The position numbers and the translations under genes are program-made. Under the pieces are notes generated by a model. The model had not been told where the DNA came from. It was given only the letters and a program-made list of their open reading frames with translations, and ran no database searches. This document shows positions 1-7,323 of a stretch of 45,579 bases of DNA, piece after piece. Every line of letters begins with the position of its first letter. Position 1 is the first letter of the stretch. The DNA is from Magnetospirillum sp. UT-4 (GTDB lineage Bacteria > Pseudomonadota > Alphaproteobacteria > Rhodospirillales > Magnetospirillaceae): assembly GCF_902729435.1 (NCBI RefSeq), contig NZ_CACVCG010000024.1:71776-117354 (forward strand), in the 5' to 3' direction.

Positions 1-101
1 ACCCTAAGTCTCGATTCGGTCACAGGCGCCTTCGCGTGAATGGCAACCTCATTTGCGGGACTATTCTCCTTCATCCGATGGCCCTGTTGGGGTGTTTTTG
101 C

Positions 102-131
102 TTGGGGGCGCGGGGCCGGGGCGGGTACAGT
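102..131 (+). promoter_or_regulatory. possible sigma-70-type promoter before the Ppx/GppA gene
   Basis: TTGGGG (102-107) and TACAGT (126-131) are separated by 18 bases and lie about 29 bases before the proposed TTG start. The match to consensus is partial and the region is G-rich, so this is only a candidate. If it is correct, the ATG at 40 could not be the start. Confidence 0.22.
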
Positions 132-159
132 CGGCAGGATTGCCGCCACAGGTCCGCCC

Positions 160-1182
160 TTGAGTTTCGTCGCCCCCTCCCCCGCCCCTGCAGCCGCCGA
201 CGGCGTCTACGCAGCCATCGATCTCGGCACCAACAATTGCCGCATGTTGGTGGCGCGTCCGCACGGCCATGCCTTCCGCGTGGTCGATTGCTATTCGCGC
301 ATCACCCGCCTGGGCGAGGGGCTGGCGGTCAGCGGGCGCCTGTCCGAGGCGGCCATGGAGCGCACCCTGGCGGCGCTGTCCACCTGCGCCGAGCGCATGG
401 CGCGCTGCCGGGTGTCGCGCGCCCGCCTGGTCGCCACCGAGGCCTGCCGCCGCGCCGCCAACGGCGCCGACTTCGCCGCCCGGGTGGCCGAGCGCACCGG
501 GCTGGCGCTGGACATCATCGACGCCGAGCAGGAGGCGGCGCTGGCCCTGGCCGGTTGCGCCTCGCTGGTCGAGCCGGGGGCGGAATGGGTGCTGGTGTTC
601 GACATCGGCGGCGGCTCGACCGAGCTGGTGTGGGTGCGCAACCATGCCGAGGGCCACCGGGTCGAGGGCGTGCAGTCGCTGCCCCTGGGCGTCGTCACCC
701 TGGCCGAGGCGGTGGGCCAGGCGCTGTACCGGCCCGACAGCTATCTCGCCATCGTCGCCGACATCGCCGGCCGGCTGTGGGAGTTCGAGCGCCGCCACGG
801 CATCGCCCGGCGCCTGGCCGGCGGCCGGGTGCAGATGCTGGGCACCTCGGGCACCGTCACCACCCTGGCGGCGCTGCACCTGGACCTGGAGCGCTATGAC
901 CGCAGCCGCATCGACGGGCTCGATCTGGGCTTCCACCACATCGCCGCGGTGACCACCCGGCTGGCCGCCATGAGCGCCGCCGAGCGCGCCCTGCATCCCT
1001 GCATCGGCCCCGAGCGCGCCGATCTGGTGCTGGCCGGCTGCGCCATCCTGCAGGCCATGTGCGGGCTGTGGCCGCTGACCACCCTGCGGGTCGCCGATCG
1101 CGGCGTGCGCGAGGGCATCCTGCTCGGCCTGATGCGCCAGGACGGCGCGCTGGCCCGGCCGCAAGCGGAGCCGGCGTCATGA
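160..1182 (+). CDS. Ppx/GppA family phosphatase (exopolyphosphatase / pppGpp phosphohydrolase)
   Basis: Predicted cytoplasmic ASKHA-fold phosphatase that removes terminal phosphate from polyphosphate or pppGpp. The family phosphate-binding motif [11 protein letters not shown] lies near the N-terminus, a second glycine loop DIGGGSTEL in the middle, and [13 protein letters not shown] further on. About 340 residues is the short single-module form without the C-terminal HD domain of full-length Ppx. The frame stays open back to an ATG at 40, but the extra 40 residues look non-coding. I prefer the TTG at 160, which puts the conserved strand about 18 residues in; this choice is uncertain. Its stop overlaps the rlmE start (ATGA), a pairing common in alphaproteobacteria. 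Polyphosphate and pppGpp substrates cannot be told apart from the sequence. Confidence 0.88.
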   Translation: MSFVAPSPAPAAADGVYAAIDLGTNNCRMLVARPHGHAFRVVDCYSRITRLGEGLAVSGRLSEAAMERTLAALSTCAERMARCRVSRARLVATEACRRAANGADFAARVAERTGLALDIIDAEQEAALALAGCASLVEPGAEWVLVFDIGGGSTELVWVRNHAEGHRVEGVQSLPLGVVTLAEAVGQALYRPDSYLAIVADIAGRLWEFERRHGIARRLAGGRVQMLGTSGTVTTLAALHLDLERYDRSRIDGLDLGFHHIAAVTTRLAAMSAAERALHPCIGPERADLVLAGCAILQAMCGLWPLTTLRVADRGVREGILLGLMRQDGALARPQAEPAS

Positions 1183-1892
1183 GCAAGGCCCCGTCCGGCG
1201 GACCGAAATCCGGTTCCGGCAGCCGCAAGCTGTTCGAGAAGGTGAAGACCGCCAAGAAGCGGACGCCGTCCTCGACCCGCTGGCTGCAGCGCCAGCTCAA
1301 CGACCCCTATGTGCACGAGGCCAAGCGCCAGGGCTGGCGCTCGCGCGCCGCCTTCAAGCTGATCGAGCTGGACGACCGCTTCCACTTCCTGAAGACCGGC
1401 CTGCGGGTGGTGGATCTGGGCGCCGCGCCCGGCGGCTGGACCCAGGTGGCGGTGAAGCGGGTGGGGCCGAAGGGCGCCGTGGTCGGCATGGACATCCTGG
1501 ACTACGACCCGGTGCCCGGCGCGGTCTGCCTGCAGGGCGACTTCCTCGCCGACGACGCCCCCGACCGGCTGAAGGCTGAACTGGGCGGGCCGGCCGACGT
1601 GGTGGTCTCGGACATGGCCGCCCCCACCACCGGCCACCCCCCCACCGACCACCTGCGCATCATCGGTCTGGTCGAGGTGGCGCTGGACTTCGCCCTCGAG
1701 GTGCTGGCCCCCGGCGGCACCTTCGTCGCCAAGGTGTTCCAGGGCGGCACCGAGAAGACCCTGCTGGACACCCTGAAGACCAACTTCGCCACCGTCCGCC
1801 ACGCCAAGCCCCCGGCCAGCCGCAAGGAATCGGCCGAGACCTATGTGGTGGCCATGGGGTTCAAGGGACGGCAACACCTCCCCTCCCCTTGA
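1179..1892 (+). CDS. rlmE: RlmE (FtsJ/RrmJ) 23S rRNA 2'-O-methyltransferase
   Basis: SAM-dependent enzyme that methylates the 2'-OH of the A-loop uridine of 23S rRNA in the large subunit. The 237-residue product has a basic Ser/Lys-rich N-terminus, then the family entry SRAAFKL. The SAM motif is [13 protein letters not shown]. The K-D-K-E catalytic tetrad appears as K60 (AAFKL), D145 (VVSDMAAP), K185 (FVAKVFQG) and E220 (SAETYVVA). It starts at the ATGA overlap with the phosphatase gene, so the two are probably translated together. The last residues (LPSP) and the stop codon are encoded by the left arm of a dispersed palindromic repeat, so the native C-terminus may have been altered slightly. 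Function is firm. Confidence 0.95.
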   Translation: MSKAPSGGPKSGSGSRKLFEKVKTAKKRTPSSTRWLQRQLNDPYVHEAKRQGWRSRAAFKLIELDDRFHFLKTGLRVVDLGAAPGGWTQVAVKRVGPKGAVVGMDILDYDPVPGAVCLQGDFLADDAPDRLKAELGGPADVVVSDMAAPTTGHPPTDHLRIIGLVEVALDFALEVLAPGGTFVAKVFQGGTEKTLLDTLKTNFATVRHAKPPASRKESAETYVVAMGFKGRQHLPSP

Positions 1893-1982
1893 TGGGGAGG
1901 GGTTGGGGGCGGGGTGAGATCCGCGACTCCGCCGACGCGGTTCACCCCCCACCCCAACCCTCCCCCGCAAGGGGGGAGGGGG
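1880..1982. repeat. GC-rich palindromic repeat element, copy A
   Basis: The element has three nested symmetrical parts. The left hairpin is CCCCTCCCC-TTGAT-GGGGAGGGG (1880-1902). An outer pair links GGTTGGGGGCGGGGTGA (1901-1917) with the matching C-rich strand at 1941-1959 around a 20-base core, CCGCGACTCCGCCGACGCGG (1921-1940). The right hairpin is CCCTCCCCC-GCAA-GGGGGGAGGG (1958-1980). The same plan recurs at 2004, 5908 and 13797. The rlmE stop codon lies in the left loop. Confidence 0.8.
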
Positions 1983-1990
1983 CTTTTTTC
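1958..1990 (+). terminator. rho-independent terminator formed by the right arm of repeat copy A
   Basis: A GC hairpin (CCCTCCCCC, loop GCAA, GGGGGGAGGG) is followed by GGC and a run of six T at 1984-1989, the layout of an intrinsic terminator for the phosphatase-rlmE transcript. Confidence 0.6.
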
Positions 1991-2003
1991 ATTCCTATTT
2001 ACT

Positions 2004-2103
2004 CCCCTCCCCTTGATGGGGAGGGGTTGGGGGTGGGGTGAGTTTCCGCGACTCCGCCGACGCGGTTCCCTCCCACCCTGCCCTCCCCCGCAAGGGGGGA
2101 GGG
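2004..2103. repeat. GC-rich palindromic repeat element, copy B
   Basis: Second copy, about 20 bases after copy A in the same orientation. It has the same left hairpin with a TTGAT loop (2004-2026), an identical 20-base core (2046-2065) and the same right hairpin with a GCAA loop (2081-2103). The right arm lies just beyond the stop of the minus-strand gene at 2114 and could act as a terminator for it, although no T-run follows on that strand. Confidence 0.8.
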
Positions 2104-2113
2104 TGATTCACCT

Positions 2114-2458
2114 TCAATGCGGCAGCACGTCGCGCAGATGGGCGGTCAGCTCCTGCGGGGTGCGCCAGGTCAGGTCCTCGCGGTCGATTTCGGCCACCAG
2201 CAGATTGCGGGTGCCCTGGTCCAGGCTGCCGTCGAGGTCGCGCATCACCGCCAACGGGCCGACCAGCACCAGATGCTCGAACAAATGCGCGCGGGCGGCG
2301 CGGTCCAGCTGCCCGGCCAGACGGCCGACGAAGGGCCGGGTGCCGCCGGGCAGCCCGAAATCCATCACCGGTTCGAGATCGCGGTCGGGGCCGTCGCAAT
2401 GAAAGAACTGGGCGCGGGTGCCGTCGGCGACGCACACCCAGGTGTCGGAACATCGCAT
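2114..2458 (-). CDS. host attachment family protein (PF10116-like), short form
   Basis: 114-residue protein resembling the family named for attachment to host cells. The N-terminus carries DTWVCVADGTRAQFF, the family's opening strand, followed by LEPVMDFGLP. The centre reads HLFEHLVLVGPLAVMRDL and the end AEIDREDLTWRTPQELTAHL, which matches the family's C-terminal signature. Usual members have about 140-150 residues; here the variable Asp/Arg/His-rich linker is shortened. The start at 2456-2458 has a good Shine-Dalgarno site (GGAG, six bases away). It is divergent from guaB and backs onto the paired repeats. Biochemical function is unknown, and the family name rests on limited experimental work. 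Confidence 0.72.
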   Translation of the reverse strand: MRCSDTWVCVADGTRAQFFHCDGPDRDLEPVMDFGLPGGTRPFVGRLAGQLDRAARAHLFEHLVLVGPLAVMRDLDGSLDQGTRNLLVAEIDREDLTWRTPQELTAHLRDVLPH

Positions 2459-2580
2459 GGACGTCTCCTCTCCTCCCGCCGGCGGAAACCGCAGGACGCA
2501 CCTTCGGCGCGCCCCATTCGGCTGAATCCTCCAGCCCGCACAGCATAGCACGAACGGCGACGAAATGCGGCATGCCATGC

Positions 2581-2608
2581 TTGAGCCGGGACCCATATTG
2601 TGTATGAT
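2581..2608 (+). promoter_or_regulatory. candidate guaB promoter
   Basis: TTGAGC (2581-2586) and TATGAT (2603-2608) are separated by 16 bases and lie 37 bases before the guaB start. The -10 box matches the sigma-70 consensus at five of six positions. Confidence 0.42.
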
Positions 2609-2644
2609 GGCGCGCCACACCCGCCCGCACCCTCCGGAGGTGGC

Positions 2645-4105
2645 ATGCAAATCAAGGAAGCGCTGACGTTCGACGATGTTCTGCTGGTCCCGGCGGAATC
2701 GGACGTGCTGCCCACTCAGGTCGACACCCGCACCCGCCTCACCCGCTCCATCGAGCTGGGTATTCCGCTCGCCTCGGCGGCCATGGACACGGTGACCGAA
2801 TCGCGCCTGGCCATCGCCCTGGCCCAGGCCGGCGGCATCGGCGTCATCCACAAGAACCTGGAGATCCCGGCCCAGGCGGCCGAGGTGCGCACGGTCAAGA
2901 AATTCGAGTCGGGCATGGTGGTCAATCCGGTCACCATCCACCCCGACCAGCCGCTGGCCGACGCCCTGCGGCTGATGGCCGACCTCAAGATCTCGGGCAT
3001 TCCGGTGGTCGAGCGCGGCACCCGCAAGCTGGTGGGCATCCTCACCAATCGCGACGTCCGCTTCGCGTCGGACGTGCAGCAGCCGGTGGCCGAGCTGATG
3101 ACCCGCGAGAAGCTGATCACCGTGCACGAGGGCGTCGCCAAGGAAGAGGCCAAGCGCCTGCTGCACCAGCACCGCATCGAGAAGCTGCTGGTGGTGGATG
3201 CCGACTACCGCTGCACCGGCCTGATCACGGTGAAGGACATCGAGAAGGCCCAGGCCCATCCCAATGCCTGCAAGGACGAGCAGGGCCGCCTGCGCGCGGC
3301 GGCCGCCACCGGCGTCGGCCCCGACGGCCTGAAGCGGGCCGAGGCGCTGCTGGAGGCCGAGGTCGATGTCATCGTGGTCGATACCGCCCACGGCCATTCC
3401 AAGGGCGTCATCGAGGCGGTGCGCGCCATCAAGCGCATGAGCGGCCGCGCCCAGGTGATCGGCGGCAACATCGCCACCCCCGACGCCGCCAGGGCCCTGG
3501 CCGATGCCGGGGCCGACGCGGTCAAGGTCGGCATCGGGCCGGGCACCATCTGCACCACCCGCATGGTCGCCGGCGTCGGCGTGCCGCAGCTGTCGGCGGT
3601 GATGGAGGTGGCCGAGGTCACCCGCAAGGCCGGCATCTGCCTGATCGCCGATGGCGGCATCAAGTATTCCGGCGACATCGCCAAGGCCATCGCGGCCGGG
3701 GCGGATTGCGTCATGATCGGCTCGCTGTTCGCCGGCACCGAGGAAAGCCCAGGCGAAGTGTTCCTGTTCCAGGGCCGCTCGTACAAGTCCTATCGCGGCA
3801 TGGGCTCCATCGCCGCCATGGCGCGCGGCTCGGCCGACCGATACTTCCAGGCCGATGTCGGCGATTCGCTGAAGCTGGTGCCGGAAGGCGTCGAGGGCCG
3901 GGTGCCCTACAAGGGTCCGGTCAACGCGGTGATCCACCAGCTGGTGGGCGGCCTGCGCTCGGGCATGGGCTATACCGGCAACGCCACCATCCCCGACATG
4001 CAGACCCGCTGCACCTTCCGCCGCATCACCAGCGCCGGCCTGCGCGAGAGCCACGTCCACGACGTGTCGATCACCAAGGAAGCGCCCAACTACAAGAGCG
4101 AGTAG
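2645..4105 (+). CDS. guaB: IMP dehydrogenase
   Basis: NAD-dependent oxidation of IMP to XMP, the first committed step of GMP synthesis in the cytoplasm. The 486 residues are full family length. The N-terminus [16 protein letters not shown] is canonical. Two CBS domains occupy about residues 93-205. The catalytic loop GPGTICTTR places the nucleophile at Cys303, and the [12 protein letters not shown] and YRGMGS segments match the IMP site and flap. A start further upstream at 2600 is open, but the ATG at 2645 has GGAGG at the right distance and gives the standard N-terminus. It is transcribed alone, with a palindromic hairpin directly after the stop. Confidence 0.97.
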   Translation: MQIKEALTFDDVLLVPAESDVLPTQVDTRTRLTRSIELGIPLASAAMDTVTESRLAIALAQAGGIGVIHKNLEIPAQAAEVRTVKKFESGMVVNPVTIHPDQPLADALRLMADLKISGIPVVERGTRKLVGILTNRDVRFASDVQQPVAELMTREKLITVHEGVAKEEAKRLLHQHRIEKLLVVDADYRCTGLITVKDIEKAQAHPNACKDEQGRLRAAAATGVGPDGLKRAEALLEAEVDVIVVDTAHGHSKGVIEAVRAIKRMSGRAQVIGGNIATPDAARALADAGADAVKVGIGPGTICTTRMVAGVGVPQLSAVMEVAEVTRKAGICLIADGGIKYSGDIAKAIAAGADCVMIGSLFAGTEESPGEVFLFQGRSYKSYRGMGSIAAMARGSADRYFQADVGDSLKLVPEGVEGRVPYKGPVNAVIHQLVGGLRSGMGYTGNATIPDMQTRCTFRRITSAGLRESHVHDVSITKEAPNYKSE

Positions 4106-4116
4106 CGCCCACCCTC

Positions 4117-4172
4117 CCCCTCCCGCGCGGGTGAACACACGGCGGCGGCCGCCGTTCACCCCCCGGGAGGGG
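4117..4172. repeat. short palindromic hairpin related to the dispersed GC-rich repeats
   Basis: CCCCTCCC (4117-4124) pairs with GGGAGGGG (4165-4172), and GGGTGAAC (4129-4136) pairs with GTTCACCC (4154-4161), around a GGCGGC/GCCGCC centre. It lies 11 bases after guaB and its final GGGAGGGG also serves as the Shine-Dalgarno site of the next gene. It may combine termination of guaB with control of ribosome access; that is an inference. Confidence 0.6.
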
Positions 4173-4177
4173 CGCCG

Positions 4178-4801
4178 ATGCCGGCTTTGGTGGGTGCCGT
4201 GCTGGGCCTGGCGGCGGCCCTGGTCTGGCCGCTGCCGCAGGCGGCGGCGGTCAGCGTCGCCGCCCACATGCTGCAGGCGCTGATCCTGCTCGACGGGGTG
4301 CCGCCCCTGCTGGCGGTAGCCCTGAATCGGCGCCCGGTGCCGTGGCCGTGCGGCGCCGCCGCGCTGGCCTACGCCCTGGCGCTGTGGGGGTGGCACGCCC
4401 CCGCCGCCTTCCGCGCCGCAGCCTTCGATCCCGTCCTGCGCGCGCTGATGCTGGCCAGCCTGCTGGCGGCCGGCACGGCGTTCTGGCTGGCGGTTCCGCG
4501 CCCCGGGCGCGAGGCATCCGGGCTGGCCTGGGTTTTCGTCACCATGCTTCATGGCGGCCTGCTGGGGGCGCTGATCACCTTCGCGCCGGCCGACCTTTAC
4601 GGCGCGGTCTGCTCGGCCAACGCCTGGCTCGACCCGGCCGAGGACCAGCAGGCGGCCGGCCTGATCATGTGGATCGGCGGCGGCACGGTGACCATGGCGG
4701 CCGGCCTCGGCCTGGTGGCGCGCCTGCTGGTCCCCGGACGGGCAGGCCCGGCTGGCGAGGTGGCAGGCGCATCCGCTCCCCCCACCTCAGCGGGGCAATG
4801 A
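4178..4801 (+). CDS. ctaG: caa3-type cytochrome c oxidase assembly factor, CtaG family (PF09678-like)
   Basis: Integral membrane protein of 207 residues thought to help assemble the CuB centre of caa3-type oxidases. Family marks are HMLQALILLDGVPPLLAVAL near the N-terminus, WGWHAPAAF in the middle, and ADLYGAVCSANAWLD followed by EDQQAAGLIMWIGGG near the C-terminus. Five to six hydrophobic segments are visible. It is the first gene of the oxidase cluster and overlaps the next gene by ATGA. The name follows the Bacillus-type CtaG and is distinct from the periplasmic copper chaperone CtaG/Cox11. The GGGAGGGG Shine-Dalgarno site lies inside a hairpin arm. Confidence 0.85.
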   Translation: MPALVGAVLGLAAALVWPLPQAAAVSVAAHMLQALILLDGVPPLLAVALNRRPVPWPCGAAALAYALALWGWHAPAAFRAAAFDPVLRALMLASLLAAGTAFWLAVPRPGREASGLAWVFVTMLHGGLLGALITFAPADLYGAVCSANAWLDPAEDQQAAGLIMWIGGGTVTMAAGLGLVARLLVPGRAGPAGEVAGASAPPTSAGQ

Positions 4802-5892
4802 GGCGCACGCTCGTCATCCTCGGCCTGTTGGTGGCGCTTGGCGCGGTCGGGGCGCTGCTGTTCGCCTGGTCGGGCCTGTACAACGTGGCCGCCAGCGTTC
4901 CCCATTGGCCGCCGACCCGGTGGCTGATCGAATTCGGCCTGGAGAATTCCGTCGAGACCCATGCCCGCGGCATCGAGGTGCCGCCGCTGGACGACCCCGC
5001 CCTGGTCCATGCCGGCCTGGGCCATTACGAAGGCGCCTGCCAGCCCTGCCACGGCGCCCCCGGACAACCGCCCAACCCGCTGGTCCGGCGGATGCTGCCC
5101 GAGCCGCCCTACCTGCCCGGCCAGGAGTTGCGGTGGAGCCCGGCGCAGCTGTTCTGGATCGTCCGCCACGGCCTGAAATATACCGGCATGCCGGCCTGGG
5201 TGGCCGAACACCGCGACGACGAGATCTGGGCCATGGTGGCGGCGCTGCTGCGCCTGCCCGAGCTCGACGACGCCGGCTATCGCCGCCTGCTGGCGTCGGG
5301 CGCCCGCATGCCGGCCGGGGAATCGGCCCGGCTGCTGGCCGCCGTCGGGCCGGCCGGCGAGGCGCTGGTGGCCTGCGCCCGCTGCCACGGCCTGACCGGG
5401 GCCGGCGGCGGGGCGGGCGCCTTTCCCGCCCTGGCCGGGCAAAGCCGCGAGTACCTGATGGCGTCGCTCAAGGCCTATGCCCTCGGCACCCGGGCCAGCG
5501 GCTTCATGCAGCCGGTGGCCGGCGCCCTCGACGACGAGCAGATGGGCCGGCTGGCCGACCATTACGCCGCCATGCCCACGCCGCCCGTCCGCCCGGCACC
5601 GAATGCGGCGACGGAGCGCGGCCGGGCCATCGCGGAACGGGGCCTGCCCGAGCGGGGCATCCCCGCCTGCGTCACCTGCCACGGCGGCAACGCGCTGGCC
5701 CGCAATCGCCTGTTCCCTCGCCTGGACGGCCAGCATGCCTTCTACCTGGCGCAGCAGTTGCGCCTGTTCGCCGTCGGCACGCGCGGCGGCACCGCCTTCG
5801 CCGAGCTCATGCAGGCCACCACCCACGGCCTGGACGAAGCGGAAATCCGGGCGGTGGCGGCGTACTACGCGGCCCGGGGGCGGCCGCGGTGA
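4798..5892 (+). CDS. membrane-anchored tri-haem cytochrome c
   Basis: 364-residue c-type cytochrome with an uncleaved-looking N-terminal membrane segment (about residues 4-25). Three haem motifs follow: CQPCH near residue 83, CARCH near 200 and CVTCH near 292. The second and third lie in cytochrome c553/c4-like modules with PALAGQSREYLMASLKAY and RLDGQHAFYLAQQLR, the pattern of tandem class I domains. It overlaps ctaG and sits directly before the subunit II gene, so it most likely feeds electrons into the caa3-type oxidase or a branch towards it, on the periplasmic face. Related di/tri-haem subunits also serve alcohol and aldehyde dehydrogenases, but no dehydrogenase is nearby. Confidence 0.85.
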   Translation: MRRTLVILGLLVALGAVGALLFAWSGLYNVAASVPHWPPTRWLIEFGLENSVETHARGIEVPPLDDPALVHAGLGHYEGACQPCHGAPGQPPNPLVRRMLPEPPYLPGQELRWSPAQLFWIVRHGLKYTGMPAWVAEHRDDEIWAMVAALLRLPELDDAGYRRLLASGARMPAGESARLLAAVGPAGEALVACARCHGLTGAGGGAGAFPALAGQSREYLMASLKAYALGTRASGFMQPVAGALDDEQMGRLADHYAAMPTPPVRPAPNAATERGRAIAERGLPERGIPACVTCHGGNALARNRLFPRLDGQHAFYLAQQLRLFAVGTRGGTAFAELMQATTHGLDEAEIRAVAAYYAARGRPR

Positions 5893-5907
5893 GGGGGGCG
5901 ACAATCC

Positions 5908-6005
5908 CCCCTCCCCTTGATGGGGAGGGGTCGGGGGTGGGGTGCGCCGGTTCCGTGACGGCGCCCATCACCCCTACCCAAACCCTCCCCCATCAAGGGG
6001 GAGGG
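5908..6005. repeat. GC-rich palindromic repeat element, copy C
   Basis: Same plan as copies A and B: left hairpin CCCCTCCCC-TTGAT-GGGGAGGGG (5908-5930), a G-rich strand (GTCGGGGGTGGGGTG) facing CATCACCCCTACCC, and right hairpin CCCTCCCCC-ATCAA-GGGGGAGGG (5983-6005). The core differs from A and B. The element runs straight into the signal sequence of the next cytochrome gene. Confidence 0.78.
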
Positions 6006-6356
6006 CTTAAGAGACTGGCCCTCGCCCTGGTCCTGCTGGTGGCGGGGTGCGGCGACGATCCCCCGGTGCCCGATTTCGGCGACCCAGAACGGGGACGGGC
6101 GGTCATCGCCCGCTATGAATGCGGCGCCTGCCACCGCATCCCCGGCATCACCGGGGCGCGCGGCAAGGTCGGGCCGCCGCTGGCCGGCTTCGCGCGGCGG
6201 GCGATGATCGCCGGGACGCTGCCCAACCGGCCGGAGGCGCTGCTGGCGTGGCTGCGCGATCCGCCGGCGCAGGTGAAGGGCACCGCCATGCCCGCCTTGG
6301 GCCTGAGCGAACAGGAGGCCGGCGATGCGGCGGCATACCTTTACACGCTTCGCTGA
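5955..6356 (+). CDS. mono-haem cytochrome c lipoprotein of the oxidase cluster
   Basis: Small class I cytochrome c with haem motif CGACH and a likely axial Met in KGTAMPALGL, close to the C-terminus. Ahead of it is a lipoprotein signal (KRLALALVLLVAGC) whose lipobox Cys would anchor it to a membrane facing the periplasm. The start is odd: no ATG precedes the signal peptide in this frame. The nearest usable starts are GTG at 5955 and GTG at 5937, both inside palindromic repeat copy C. The 5937 codon has a GGGGAGGGG run seven bases before it. I give the nearer one, with low certainty about the N-terminus. The 3' end overlaps coxB by 32 bases. It probably donates electrons to subunit II. Confidence 0.7.
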   Translation: MTAPITPTQTLPHQGGGLKRLALALVLLVAGCGDDPPVPDFGDPERGRAVIARYECGACHRIPGITGARGKVGPPLAGFARRAMIAGTLPNRPEALLAWLRDPPAQVKGTAMPALGLSEQEAGDAAAYLYTLR

Positions 6357-7323
6357 AGCGCTTCCGGCGGCGGTGCTGGCGGCCTGCTCGGGGCCGCAAT
6401 CGCCGCTGGATGCCGGCAGCGACGAGGCCGCCGGCATCGCCATCCTGAGCTGGGTGATGTTCGCCGCGGCGGGCCTGATCCTGGTGGCCGTGCTGGCGCT
6501 GGCCGCCGCCGCCGCCCGGGCGCCGGCCGAGCAGCCGCGCTGGGCGACGCGCGAGGGATGGGTGGTGGCGGCCGGACTGGTGTTCCCGATCGTCATGCTG
6601 TCGGCGCTGCTGGCCTGGGGCCTGTCCATCACCGGCGGCGGCGGCGGGGCGTCGTCGCCGCCGGCCGCCTTCCGCATCGCGGTGGCGGGGGAGCAATGGT
6701 GGTGGCGGGTGACCTATCTCGGACCCGACGGGAGCGCCCTGTTCAGCACCGCCAACGAGCTGCGCCTGCCCATCGGGCAGCGGGTCGAGGTGGACCTGAC
6801 CTCGGCCGACGTCATCCACAGCTTCTGGGTCCCCGGCCTGGCCGGCAAGCTCGACATGATCCCCGGCCACGTCAACACCCTGCCCCTGGTCGCCGGGCGG
6901 GCGGGAACCTGGCGCGGCCAGTGCGCCGAGTATTGCGGCGGCGCCCATGCGCTGATGGCCTTCACGGTGACCGCCCTGCCCGCCCCCGATTTCGAGCGCT
7001 GGATGGCGGCCCAGGCGGCGCCGGCGGCCGAGCCGGACAATGCCGAGGGGCGGCGCGGGCGGGCGCTGTTCCTCGCCTCGGGCTGCGGCGCCTGCCATGC
7101 GGTGCGCGGCACCCCGGCCTCCGGCACCATCGGGCCCGACCTCACCCATGTGGGCGGACGCCCGACCATCGGCGCCGGGCTGCTGCCGACCCAGCGGGGG
7201 ACGCTGGCCGCCTGGATCGTCGATCCCGGGCACCTCAAGCCCGAGGTCAGGATGCCCCCCTTCCCGGTGTTTCGCGGCGAGGACCTGCGCGCCCTCGCCG
7301 CCTGGCTGGAGAGCCTGCGATGA
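6325..7323 (+). CDS. coxB: caa3-type cytochrome c oxidase subunit II with fused cytochrome c domain
   Basis: 332-residue subunit II. A lipoprotein-type signal (LAAC) is followed by two membrane helices (about 38-60 and 82-105). The CuA domain reads SADVIHSFWVPGL and then QCAEYCGGAHALM, giving the two Cys, His and Met copper ligands. The C-terminal third is a cytochrome c with CGACH at about residue 254 and a Met-containing RMPPFPV region. This CuA-plus-haem-c layout defines caa3-type oxidases: cytochrome c electrons enter through the attached haem, pass to CuA, then to haem a. AGGAGG lies seven bases before the ATG. It overlaps the gene before and the gene after. Confidence 0.93.
   Translation: MRRHTFTRFAEALPAAVLAACSGPQSPLDAGSDEAAGIAILSWVMFAAAGLILVAVLALAAAAARAPAEQPRWATREGWVVAAGLVFPIVMLSALLAWGLSITGGGGGASSPPAAFRIAVAGEQWWWRVTYLGPDGSALFSTANELRLPIGQRVEVDLTSADVIHSFWVPGLAGKLDMIPGHVNTLPLVAGRAGTWRGQCAEYCGGAHALMAFTVTALPAPDFERWMAAQAAPAAEPDNAEGRRGRALFLASGCGACHAVRGTPASGTIGPDLTHVGGRPTIGAGLLPTQRGTLAAWIVDPGHLKPEVRMPPFPVFRGEDLRALAAWLESLR

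Noticed and set aside
2114-4552. 812-codon minus-strand open frame covering guaB
   Set aside because: Only its last 114 codons (the host-attachment-family gene) look like protein; the rest is antisense to guaB and ctaG.
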